From NCBI GenBank assembly GCA_902362925.1, contig CABIYL010000002.1: a stretch of DNA of 64,000 bases; one strand, written 5' to 3'. The DNA comes from Pseudoflavonifractor sp902362925. GTDB taxonomy: Bacteria; Bacillota; Clostridia; Oscillospirales; Oscillospiraceae. The position numbers and the translations under genes were made by a program. The stretch's first letter is position 1; the number at the start of each line of letters is the position of its first letter. Under the pieces are notes generated by a model that did no database searches, was not told where the DNA came from, and worked only from the letters and a program-made list of their open reading frames with translations. Below are positions 36,528 to 44,168 of the stretch, piece after piece.

Positions 36528-36551
36528 CTTCTGGACACTTTGTCCAGAGGT
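36527..36551. repeat. 25-bp palindrome, copy 5
   Basis: ACTT, CTGGACA-CTT-TGTCCAG, AGGT, beginning on the last base of the preceding stop codon. Confidence 0.85.
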
Positions 36552-36636
36552 ACATATCCGGCCAAAGGCCAGCACTTTCGCGGTGCTGGCCTTTGCCATG
36601 TTTCAAAACATTCTTTGATTGTATGGGAGGGATTTT

Positions 36637-36810
36637 ATGCAGGCACAGGTCAAATACGAAAGTGAAGTCAAAACTGCTGTTCTCGGAGATCGCACGATCA
36701 CCGTTAGAAATCTCACCCCCGTTCTTTCCCCGCAGGAACAGGATAAGCGCAACCGCGAAGTCGAGCGGCGGCTGTTCGATGTGTTCCGCAAATATGCCGG
36801 GCGGGGGTAG
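36637..36810 (+). CDS. Small element protein (57 aa), unknown
   Basis: ATG 36637 after GGGAGGG. MQAQVKYESEVKTAVLGDRT then a charged helix (EQDKRNREVERRLFDVFRKY). Recurrent neighbour of the recombinase gene in this element type; no known domain. Confidence 0.6.
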   Translation: MQAQVKYESEVKTAVLGDRTITVRNLTPVLSPQEQDKRNREVERRLFDVFRKYAGRG

Positions 36811-36894
36811 GCCAGAGTCATCCTTGTGGTAAGGGGGCGGCAGAGGTACAATATAATTGTAGGTTGGCTCCCGTTTAACGGAAGGGAGCTAATT

Positions 36895-38417
36895 ATGGAT
36901 AGTAGAATAGATGCAATTTACGGGCGGCAGTCGATTGACAAAAAGGACAGTATCAGCATCGAAAGTCAATTTGAGTTTTGCCGCTATGAGCTTAAAGGCG
37001 GTGAGGGTAAGGAATACAAAGACAAGGGCTACTCTGGCAAGNNNNNNNNNNNNNNNNNNNNNNNNNNNNNNNNNNNNNNNNNNNNNNNNNNNNNNNNNNN
37101 NNNNNNNNNNNNNNNNNNNNNNNNNNNNNNNNNNNNNNNNNNNNNNNNNNNNNNNNNNNNNNNNNNNNNNNNNNNNNNNNNNNNNNNNNNNNNNNNNNNN
37201 NNNNNNNNNNNNNNNNNNNNNNNNNNNNNNNNNNNNNNNNNNNNNNNNNNNNNNNNNNNNNNNNGCGTTCAAGCTGGGCAAAAACAATGCAGATATTGAG
37301 CATCGCCCGGCCCATCGGTGTGGAAGTGTCAAACTTTTCTGTGCAGGACGCTTTCTATTCCCGGTGTACCAAAGGTTACTATATGCGGGGTCGGACGCCA
37401 TACGGCTTTGATACTGAGCCCATCGTCATGGACGGGATCAAAACAAAGAAGCTGGTGGAAAATGCGGAGATGGATTTTGCTGAGCTGATGTATCAAATGT
37501 ATGCGGAGCCGGGCAATTCCTACGGCGACATATCCCGGTACTTTGCCGAGAACGACATCAAGGTTTATGACAAGTCCCTAAAGCGCGGGTTTATTGCTCA
37601 ACTGCTGAGAAACCCCGTCTACGTCCAGGCCGATATGGACATCTACGAATACTTCAAGGCCCAGGGCGTAAAAATTGAAAGTCCCCCGGAAATGTTCACA
37701 GGGGACAATAGCTGTTATCTCTATCAAGGGCGCGAGGGCGAGGAGCCGATCCTTGTGATTGCTCCCCACCAGGGGCGCATCCCCTCCCAGCTCTGGCTGA
37801 CCGTTCAGCGCAAGCTCTCACAAAACACGACTTTCCAGAATGGCCGGAAATGCCACAACACATGGCTGGCCGGGAAAATCAAGTGCGGGCGCTGTGGTTA
37901 CGCCTTGGCAAGTTTGAACGCCAGAAACGGTGTTACCTATTTGCGGTGCAAGCAACGGGCAGACAATAAGAGCTGCGAGGGTGCCGGTACGCTGACCGCG
38001 CAAAACATGGAGGCGTTTGTCTACGGCGAGATGGTTAAAAAGATGCGGAAATTCCACACGCTAAAAGGCGGTAAGGAACAGAGCTACAATCCGAAGCTGA
38101 CCGCCGCCCGTGTTGCCCTGGCAAAGACGGAAAGTGAGATCGAGAAACTTCTGGACACTTTGTCCGGCGCTAATCCGCTTCTCCTGCAATACGCAAACAC
38201 CCGCATTGAGGAACTGGATGCGGAACGGCATAAACAGCTCCGGCTGGTCGCAGACCTCACCGCTAATTCTGTTTCCGCTTCACAGATTGATAGCATTACG
38301 GGCTATCTCGATGAATGGGAGTCCGTGAGCTTTGACGATAAGCGCAAGGTGGTTGATATACTCATATCACAGATTGACGCTACCAGTGAGAGTGTTACAA
38401 TCCACTGGAAAATCTAA
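36895..38417 (+). CDS. Large serine recombinase (sequence interrupted by an assembly gap)
   Basis: ATG 36895 with AAGGGAG, whose site lies in a GCTCCC/GGGAGC hairpin. The N-terminus YGRQSIDKKDSISIESQ carries the catalytic serine; KGYSGK is the last codon run before the Ns at 37042. After the gap the frame resumes at about 37338 with VQDAFYSRC, then the recombinase domain (GRTPYGFDTEP), a zinc ribbon (CGRCGYALAS...YLRCKQR), a coiled coil and the C-terminus. Bases 37265-37337 read correctly only on the opposite strand, as KFDTSTPMGRAMLNI and CIVFAQLER. So about 55 residues are hidden and one segment is flipped. It is the integrase of the mobile element that ends in the ABC gene. Confidence 0.8.
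37042..37264. other. Assembly gap (223 Ns)
   Basis: All bases are N. The frames on either side do not agree for this length, so the gap size is an estimate. Recombinases of this family would need roughly 55 residues here. Confidence 0.95.
38147..38165. repeat. Palindrome family, copy 6, inside the recombinase gene
   Basis: Nineteen bases (ACTT, CTGGACA, CTT, TGTCC) match the palindrome exactly within codons for KLLDTLSG; the right flank then diverges. Confidence 0.65.
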
Positions 38418-38939
38418 AACCTTTTCACTTGGCATTATGCCCTTGTAAAAAATAGTTTTCTGTTTCACGATACGATTGAAAACAATATAAAATTTGGAAA
38501 TCCTGCCGCCACTCACGAAGAAGTTGTTGCAGCGGCAAAGAAAGCCTGCTGTCACGATTTTATCCAGTCCTTGCCGGATGGTTATGCAACGATAGTAGAA
38601 GAAAACGGAGGCAATTTATCTGGAGGCGAAAAGCAGCGGATCTCCATAGCCAGAGCCATTTTGAAAGACGCTCCTATCATTCTCCTGGATGAAGCAACTT
38701 CCAGCGTTGATCCAGAAAATGAATGGATGCTTCAGCAGGCAATTCAAGAACTCACTGCGGGCAAAACTGTAGTTATGATTGCCCACAAAATCAAAACCAT
38801 AATGAACGCGGGGCAAATCATCGTTATGGATAACGGCAGAGTGCATGGAATAGGAACCCATGAGGTGTTATTACAATCCGACGAGATTTACCGGACTTTT
38901 TGGGACGCAAGAAGAACAGCATCTCAATGGAAAATTTGA
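38418..38939 (+). pseudogene. 3' half of an ABC exporter ATPase gene, cut by element insertion
   Basis: From about 38448 the frame reads NSFLFHDTIENNIKFG (Q-loop region), LSGGEKQRISIARAIL (ABC signature), IILLDEATSSVD (Walker B) and MIAHKI (H-loop). Walker A and the membrane domain are missing; bases 38418-38447 after the recombinase stop do not match the family. The gene was therefore split by the serine-recombinase element, whose right end lies in that interval. It precedes ECF transporter genes as the second of an exporter pair often does. Confidence 0.85.
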
Positions 38940-38956
38940 AAGGAGAACTTCAAACC

Positions 38957-39538
38957 ATGAACAACAAATTGCAGGGAAAAGATTTAATTACTATTGGTAT
39001 CTACACAGCTTTATACATAGTTGCCATCTTCGTGGCGAGTGTGGCAAATGTTACTCCGTTGACTTTTATGTTTTATCCCGCTATTTCTTCTTTGCTGGGC
39101 GCAGTATTTTTCATTATGCTGGCAACAAAGGTACAGAAATTTGGTGCGGTTATCATTTGGGGCGTGATTGTTGGCTTGCTCTATTTGGTGCTTGGCATGG
39201 CGTTAACACTTCCGTTTTTTGTTGTCGCCTCTATCATTGCACAATTCATCCTTTCAAAAAGTGGGTATAAGAGCATGAAAGCAGCCATCGGTTCCTATGT
39301 TTTGATTTCCATCTTTTCAATCGGGGGATATGCACAGCTTTTCCTGTTCACGGATCAGTATTTGGAAGAAGCTGCCCGCCGTGGGTTGTCTGACGCTTTT
39401 GTAAGCGGGCTGGAAAGCTATTCTACGATAGGGTTCCTGTTGATTATGATTGTAGCTACTGCTATTTGCGCCCTGCTTGGCTGTATGTTTGCAAAGGCGG
39501 TACTAAAGAAACATCTTTCCAAAGCCGGGGTTCTCTAA
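38957..39538 (+). CDS. ECF transporter S component, Trep_Strep/MptD type
   Basis: 193 aa, ATG 38957 after AAAGGAG. Five to six membrane helices (residues ~10-35, 37-60, 65-100, 115-140, 160-185) with the N-terminal LITIGIYTALYIVAIFV of this S-component family. It binds the substrate and docks on the EcfT-EcfA module encoded just downstream. The ligand is not certain; metal-chelate or siderophore-type cargo has been suggested for relatives next to ABC exporters. Confidence 0.8.
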   Translation: MNNKLQGKDLITIGIYTALYIVAIFVASVANVTPLTFMFYPAISSLLGAVFFIMLATKVQKFGAVIIWGVIVGLLYLVLGMALTLPFFVVASIIAQFILSKSGYKSMKAAIGSYVLISIFSIGGYAQLFLFTDQYLEEAARRGLSDAFVSGLESYSTIGFLLIMIVATAICALLGCMFAKAVLKKHLSKAGVL

Positions 39539-39539
39539 T

Positions 39540-40253
39540 ATGGGGGCGCATCAGATTGATGTAAGAACAAAACTATTTTTGATCCTGTATTCAGCAGTCA
39601 TGGTATTCCTGTTCTATTCAACTTTATTGGAAACCGCACTGGTGCTTTTAACCTTTGCTCTGCAACTCTATTTAAAGAAGAGTAGAACCAGCGTAAAATT
39701 GCTTATCGTTTATTTTGTATTTGTGGTATTGCAGTATAGCTTACTTCCGGCGCTTCCACAGTCATTGGTGACTGTCGTTTCAATGTTCGTGGTTTCGTTC
39801 CGAAGGCTATTTCCTTGTGCGATGGCCGGGATTCTTCTGATTCAGACGACACAGGTATCTGATCTAATGTCCGGCCTCTATCGCCTAAAACTGCCAAAAC
39901 AGATTGTTATCCCGTTGGCTGTGACGCTTAGGTACATCCCGGCTATCAATGAGGAATGGCATAATATCAATGATGCCATGCGGATTCGCAGTTTTCACGC
40001 TCCCGGCCACAACATCATAAAGCGAGTACAGAAAAAGATAGAGTGTTACTATGTGCCTTTGCTGGTATCGGCTTCTCAAATTGCCGAGGAGTTATCCGCA
40101 GCGGCGGTTACTCGTGGAATTGAAAACCCGGCACCGCGCACAATTTTGCACCGCACTAAGTTCCGCCTTTTGGATTGGGGCATTTTTCTCTTTCTTATAG
40201 CACTGCTGGGGCTTGTCTTGTGGCAGCAAACTGTAGCAGGAGGTATGGCATGA
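39540..40253 (+). CDS. ecfT: ECF transporter T component
   Basis: 237 aa, starting one base after the S component ends. Membrane helices and the cytoplasmic coupling motif MRIRSFHAPG, followed by AAAVTRGIE, the two Ala-Arg-Gly-type elements that grip the ATPases. Its stop overlaps the EcfA start (ATGA). Confidence 0.85.
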   Translation: MGAHQIDVRTKLFLILYSAVMVFLFYSTLLETALVLLTFALQLYLKKSRTSVKLLIVYFVFVVLQYSLLPALPQSLVTVVSMFVVSFRRLFPCAMAGILLIQTTQVSDLMSGLYRLKLPKQIVIPLAVTLRYIPAINEEWHNINDAMRIRSFHAPGHNIIKRVQKKIECYYVPLLVSASQIAEELSAAAVTRGIENPAPRTILHRTKFRLLDWGIFLFLIALLGLVLWQQTVAGGMA

Positions 40254-41701
40254 TTGAATTAAAGGATGTTTCCTTTCAATATGAAAACAGCGATAAAGAA
40301 AGCGTTTCTCGCATTAATATGTTTGTGGATAAGGGAGAGTGTATTCTTCTATGCGGCAAAAGTGGATGTGGAAAAACAACAGTGACAAAGCTGATCAATG
40401 GGTTGATCCCTCATATGGCAAGCGGAAAAAAAGAAGGCTCTGCATACATAAAAGGTGTATCTGTGGATGAAATCCCTATGTATCAGCTTTCAAAAACGGT
40501 GGGTTCTGTATTTCAAAATCCGAAATCCCAGTTTTTTAACCTTGATACAGACAGCGAATTGACCTTTGCTGTAGAAAACCAAGGGCTATCTGAAGATGAA
40601 ATAAATCAGAGGCTTGAGGAAGTCACGGAGAGCCTCAAAATAGGTCATCTGCGAAGCCGGAGTATTTTTGAACTTTCCGGCGGCGAAAAACAGCTCATTG
40701 CGGTTGCTTCTGTCTGTATATCCAGACCGGAAATACTGGTGCTGGATGAGCCCACGGCCAATCTCGACCTACAAGCTATTCACATTCTGAAAAATATGCT
40801 GATTCAGTTAAAGGCTGCTGGGACAACCATTATAATTGCTGAACATCGCTTATCTTACCTATTCGGTATTGTTGATCGGGTTCTATATATGTCGGAAGGA
40901 AAAATTGAAAAAGAATATACAAGCACAGAGTTTTTCCAGCTCTCTGATCCAGAGCGAATCAGTATGGGATTGTGTCGCTTACAAGAAAGAGAAAGTTCCC
41001 AACCAAGTCCCGTTTATCATACAAAGCAACGAGCAATTAAGATTGATAATGTTTCTTTGAAATACGGGAAAAAGCGGATTTTGAATAATCTTTCATTCGC
41101 GGCATTTAAGGGGGATATTATTGGAATTGTCGGGAAAAACGGCGTTGGAAAATCAACCTTTTGCCGTTCCGTATGCGGCCTTCATCCACTATCCACTGGT
41201 AGTATTCAAATGGAGGACGGCTATACAAGTGAAAAAGAACGCCGAAACCTAAGTTATATCGTTATGCAGGATGTAAACCATCAGCTATTTGGTGACAGTG
41301 TTATGGAAGAAATGACGATCAGTCTGGATCATCCAGACATGGAAAAAGCAAATGAATTGCTGAGGAAATTTGCTTTGGAGGACTATAAAGATCATCACCC
41401 ATTGGCTTTATCAGGAGGGCAAAAGCAGCGCCTTGCTATTGCAGTTAGTCTGATGCTTCATAAACAAATATATTTGTTTGACGAGCCTAGTAGCGGGTTG
41501 GACTATCAATCCATGTGCGCCATACGTGACCAGATTGCCGAACTATCGAATAATGGCAGCACCGTTTTTCTTATCACTCACGATATGGAGCTACTGGATT
41601 CTCTATGCAATCGGTGTCTATTTCTTGAAAAAGACAAAATTATTGAACTGTTTCCTGACAGACGAAGCCTGAGCGCTATTATTGAAGATTTGCTTTGTTA
41701 A
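40250..41701 (+). CDS. ECF transporter fused double ATPase (EcfA1-A2)
   Basis: 483 aa, ATG 40250. Two ABC domains in one chain. First: Walker A LCGKSGCGKTT (~residues 35-45), signature LSGGEKQL and Walker B ILVLDEPTANLD. Second: VGKNGVGKST, LSGGQKQR and IYLFDEPSSGLD. The chain drives the S and T components encoded upstream, giving a complete three-gene importer. Confidence 0.88.
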   Translation: MIELKDVSFQYENSDKESVSRINMFVDKGECILLCGKSGCGKTTVTKLINGLIPHMASGKKEGSAYIKGVSVDEIPMYQLSKTVGSVFQNPKSQFFNLDTDSELTFAVENQGLSEDEINQRLEEVTESLKIGHLRSRSIFELSGGEKQLIAVASVCISRPEILVLDEPTANLDLQAIHILKNMLIQLKAAGTTIIIAEHRLSYLFGIVDRVLYMSEGKIEKEYTSTEFFQLSDPERISMGLCRLQERESSQPSPVYHTKQRAIKIDNVSLKYGKKRILNNLSFAAFKGDIIGIVGKNGVGKSTFCRSVCGLHPLSTGSIQMEDGYTSEKERRNLSYIVMQDVNHQLFGDSVMEEMTISLDHPDMEKANELLRKFALEDYKDHHPLALSGGQKQRLAIAVSLMLHKQIYLFDEPSSGLDYQSMCAIRDQIAELSNNGSTVFLITHDMELLDSLCNRCLFLEKDKIIELFPDRRSLSAIIEDLLC

Positions 41702-41751
41702 TAATATGCCTGCATTGGTGAGAAGCCATCTTAATAATAGCGAGATAGAAG

Positions 41752-41895
41752 GTACACTGTTTCTTTATCAAGCAGTTTATCGCCGCAGGCGTTGCCCCAA
41801 AAACTGCGGAGGCTGATGCCTGCCAGATTGAACACATTATCAGTGACGAGAGCTTTTCGCGGCTGAAAGAGGCAGCCGCACAGGAGCAAGACTGA
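41752..41895 (+). pseudogene. C-terminal fragment of a DtxR-family metal-dependent repressor
   Basis: Reads FFIKQFIAAGVAPKTAEADA then CQIEHIISDESFSRLKE and stops. The C..EH..S motif and ISDESF are the metal-site region of DtxR/IdeR repressors. The DNA-binding N-terminus is missing. Its position right after the ECF genes suggests it once regulated them, which hints at metal uptake. Confidence 0.65.
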
Positions 41896-42273
41896 ACTGA
41901 ATATGCCAAGCTATCCTGCCCCATCAGACGGGGAAAGAAAAAAACCGTTGCAGGGCAGGTAGCTTCGTGCGCTCATAATGAATTTTCAGAGTATTGCGGC
42001 GGTTTTGAGAAATCAAGGCCGCCGTTTTTAGTGCCCTCGTAGTAACGACAACGACGCCCTGACGCTGGCGGGATTGGCGGCCCACGGAGGGAGCCGCCAT
42101 GAATCGGATAGCATTTCGACAAAATCAGACGAAGTTTGCGTCGATTATCCAAAGCCTGCACTTGGGCGGGGATAGTTTCAATGGTACACGGCTAAAAAAA
42201 GTCCCAGCTTTGTAGCAAAATCACTCGCCCCTTATCCTGAACTCTCATGCCATAATACATACGAACTAAAAAG
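41896..42273. other. Gene-free interval with remnants
   Basis: Contains the hairpin at 41996-42036 and GC-rich sequence around 42050-42190 without a credible gene. The region looks like debris between the ECF cargo and the sigma-factor module. Confidence 0.4.
41996..42036 (+). terminator. Terminator-like hairpin
   Basis: GCGGC-GGTTTTGA pairs with TCAAGGCC-GCCG, then TTTTT. Close relative of the hairpin at 35179. Confidence 0.65.
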
Positions 42274-42323
42274 AAACGCACTTGCTGTGTGGGGAATGGC
42301 CCCACCATGCAGGTGCGTTTTTG
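42274..42323 (+). terminator. Long hairpin terminator
   Basis: AAACGCACTTGC (42274-42285) pairs with GCAGGTGCGTTT (42309-42320), with inner GTGGGG/CCCCAC, then TTTTTG. Confidence 0.75.
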
Positions 42324-42361
42324 TATATCACCAGAGCTTATTCCCACGGTGTCGTGGCCCC

Positions 42362-42399
42362 CCGATCAGTCTGAATTTCTCAAAATTCAGACTGATCGG
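42362..42399 (+). promoter_or_regulatory. 17-bp perfect hairpin overlapping the sigma-factor ribosome site
   Basis: CCGATCAGTCTGAATTT (42362-42378) and its exact complement (42383-42399) around CTCA. Its last two bases are the first of GGAGG used by the GTG at 42411, so folding could limit translation; it could also be an operator. Confidence 0.55.
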
Positions 42400-42410
42400 A
42401 GGTAAACAGC

Positions 42411-42857
42411 GTGGAAGCTGGCAAAAAAAGAATATGGGTTCGCGGCCAATATGTTGAGGTCACGGATGAAGTGTATATGGCCTATACGCAAGGCGACAGA
42501 AAGATGCGTTACTTTGAGAACGATTTGAAAACCGAACGGTTTGTTCTCGGAAAGGAGGGCCAGGTGGTACGAGTCATCCCCAGCCGTGAAGATTCTTTAG
42601 ACCGGCTGATGGATGAAAATGCCCAGCAGTTCCCCCACGAGGAGAGTGTAGAGAACACGGTGCTTCATAAGCTGGAGGTGGACAAGCTACATACTGCCCT
42701 GGCAGTGCTAACCCCAGAGGAGCGGGCTTTGATTCAGGCATTGTTCTTTGAGGAAAAGACAGAGCGGCAGTATGCGGAAGAACTGGGTGTATATCGAAAT
42801 GCTATCCATGTTCGGAAAATCAGGATTCTCAAAAAACTGAAAAAACTTTTGGAATAA
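42411..42857 (+). CDS. Sigma-70-like factor of the outer element
   Basis: 148 aa from GTG 42411. N-terminus KKRIWVRGQYVEVTDEVYMA, middle SREDSLDRLMDEN, and a C-terminal region 4 helix-turn-helix (LTPEERALIQALF, TERQYAEELGVYRNAIHV). Same class as the factor at 35565 but from a different element lineage. Confidence 0.8.
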   Translation: MEAGKKRIWVRGQYVEVTDEVYMAYTQGDRKMRYFENDLKTERFVLGKEGQVVRVIPSREDSLDRLMDENAQQFPHEESVENTVLHKLEVDKLHTALAVLTPEERALIQALFFEEKTERQYAEELGVYRNAIHVRKIRILKKLKKLLE

Positions 42858-42866
42858 TGTTGTGCA

Positions 42867-42905
42867 AACCTCTCACCCAACGGCAAAAAGGGTGAGAGGT
42901 TTTTT
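42867..42905 (+). terminator. Terminator of the sigma factor
   Basis: Perfect 12-bp stem AACCTCTCACCC/GGGTGAGAGGTT (42867-42901) followed by TTTTT. Confidence 0.9.
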
Positions 42906-43382
42906 ATGACCTCTCACTGCACCTTGAAAACCGCATACCCATTCATCAAGCACATTCCCGCTTCTTTGGCGAAAGTCAAAGCCCGGACAGCGGCTGCGCG
43001 ATAATCTGCCGGACAGGAACAGCAAGACACCACCGAAAAGAACGTAAGAAGGTCTTTGGCTCGTTCTGTCTGGCAGGGAGCGAGAAACAGTCGGCTGTCA
43101 GTACCGGGTGGCTCCCGGTATCGGCCATGATCGGAAGCGGGGACAATGATACTCCCGTCCAGCCTAACGTCCGAGCGTTGAAGCGGCCCTGTCGCCGTGA
43201 TCCGTCGCAGGCAATGGGGGCGGTTGCGTGAGAACCACGCGAGGGGCGAGATTCCCCGTGGAGCTGGTGAGCTGCCAGCCGTTTGATGACTTCCCACAGC
43301 AGTCCGGGGTGTCGAGGACAAATTGGATTGCTTTGAAATATGGCCGTGCAGCAGAGCAGGCAGAGAAATAAGAGGAATATTT
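42906..43382. other. GC-rich gene-free interval
   Basis: About 475 bases with no convincing gene on either strand; the minus-strand frame across it has odd composition and no ribosome site. It shows a hairpin-rich stretch near 43235-43262. It may hold a regulatory RNA or transfer site of the element. Confidence 0.4.
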
Positions 43383-43892
43383 ATGTTTCCCCGGCCTTCC
43401 TTTTTAGGCCGGGGAGTCGGCTCTGAGCAGGAAGGCTATCGCCCGGTTCTGATTATCCAGAACAACACCGGAAACAAATACAGCACCACCGTCATTGTGG
43501 CGGCAATCTCCAGCAAGGTGGACGCAAAAGCCAAGCTGCCCACCCACTATCTGCTTAAAGCGGAAAACGGTCTGGAGCTTCCTTCTCTTGTCCTTTTGGA
43601 GCAGCTTCGTACCATTGACAAGCGGCGTCTGGAGCATTACATTGGCAGACTGGACGAGTATCACATCCGGCGGATCAACCGAGCCCTTGCAATCAGCGTG
43701 GGGCTGATCGAAGAAGTACCAAAGAACTTAATCATGTGCCTTTGCCCGGCCTGTGCTAACAATTTTTACGGCACGGGCTCTTATTATTTGCGGCGTGTCA
43801 ATCCGAAGCAGGAGCAACGGGACATCTGTACCTACTGCGGACAGAATATTGGATATGACTACGAGGTAGTCAAGAAGCCAGCGAGGAGGTGA
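43383..43892 (+). CDS. PemK/MazF-family toxin with C-terminal zinc ribbon, atypical N-terminus
   Basis: 169 aa, ATG 43383 after AGAGGA. From VGSEQEGYRPVLIIQNN the sequence is standard MazF endoribonuclease core, followed by VIVAAISSK and LVLLEQLRTIDKRRL. The C-terminal extension has CLCPACANNFY and CTYCGQNIGYDY, a two-CxxC zinc ribbon common in element-borne relatives. The usual first strand (RGDIYYADL-like) is replaced by MFPRPSFLGRG, encoded by a GGCC-arm hairpin, so the N-terminus may be damaged. No antitoxin gene is adjacent. Confidence 0.7.
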   Translation: MFPRPSFLGRGVGSEQEGYRPVLIIQNNTGNKYSTTVIVAAISSKVDAKAKLPTHYLLKAENGLELPSLVLLEQLRTIDKRRLEHYIGRLDEYHIRRINRALAISVGLIEEVPKNLIMCLCPACANNFYGTGSYYLRRVNPKQEQRDICTYCGQNIGYDYEVVKKPARR

Positions 43893-43895
43893 CGA

Positions 43896-44168
43896 TTGAA
43901 TATGGAAAAACTGATTACCCGTAAGGAGGCGGCAAAACTTTTGGGGATCAGCCTTGCTACTTTGGATGAAGCCCGAAACAGCGGATTGATTTCCTATATT
44001 CAATATGTACCGAATGGCTGTGTCTACTTTACCGCTGCCGGACTCCAGGAATATATCGCAAAAAGCACTCATCGGGCAAAGCCGATGGAAAAGAAGGAAA
44101 TGTCCCCGCAGACTGCGGTAACCGTCACGGTTCCGGGGTCGCGCACCCACACCTTGCCTGCACCATAG
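43896..44168 (+). CDS. Excisionase-like HTH protein whose 3' end runs into host sequence
   Basis: Starts at TTG 43896 (six bases after GGAGG) or ATG 43902. LITRKEAAKLLGISLATLDE and GLISYIQYVPNGCVYFTAAG form a MerR/Xis-type winged helix. After KPMEKKEM (about 44100) the frame continues as the antisense of the surface-protein gene, so the natural C-terminus is lost at the element boundary. Confidence 0.7.
   Translation: MNMEKLITRKEAAKLLGISLATLDEARNSGLISYIQYVPNGCVYFTAAGLQEYIAKSTHRAKPMEKKEMSPQTAVTVTVPGSRTHTLPAP

Noticed and set aside
30764..36551. CRISPR array formed by the 25-bp repeats
   Set aside because: Repeats are hundreds to thousands of bases apart with genes between them, palindromic, and there are no cas genes.
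42914..43321. Minus-strand frame of 135 codons in the gene-free interval
   Set aside because: No ribosome site, unusual composition and no recognisable domain; kept as non-coding.
43383..43892. Complete MazEF toxin-antitoxin module
   Set aside because: No antitoxin gene adjoins it and the first strand of MazF is replaced, so I report only a MazF-like protein.
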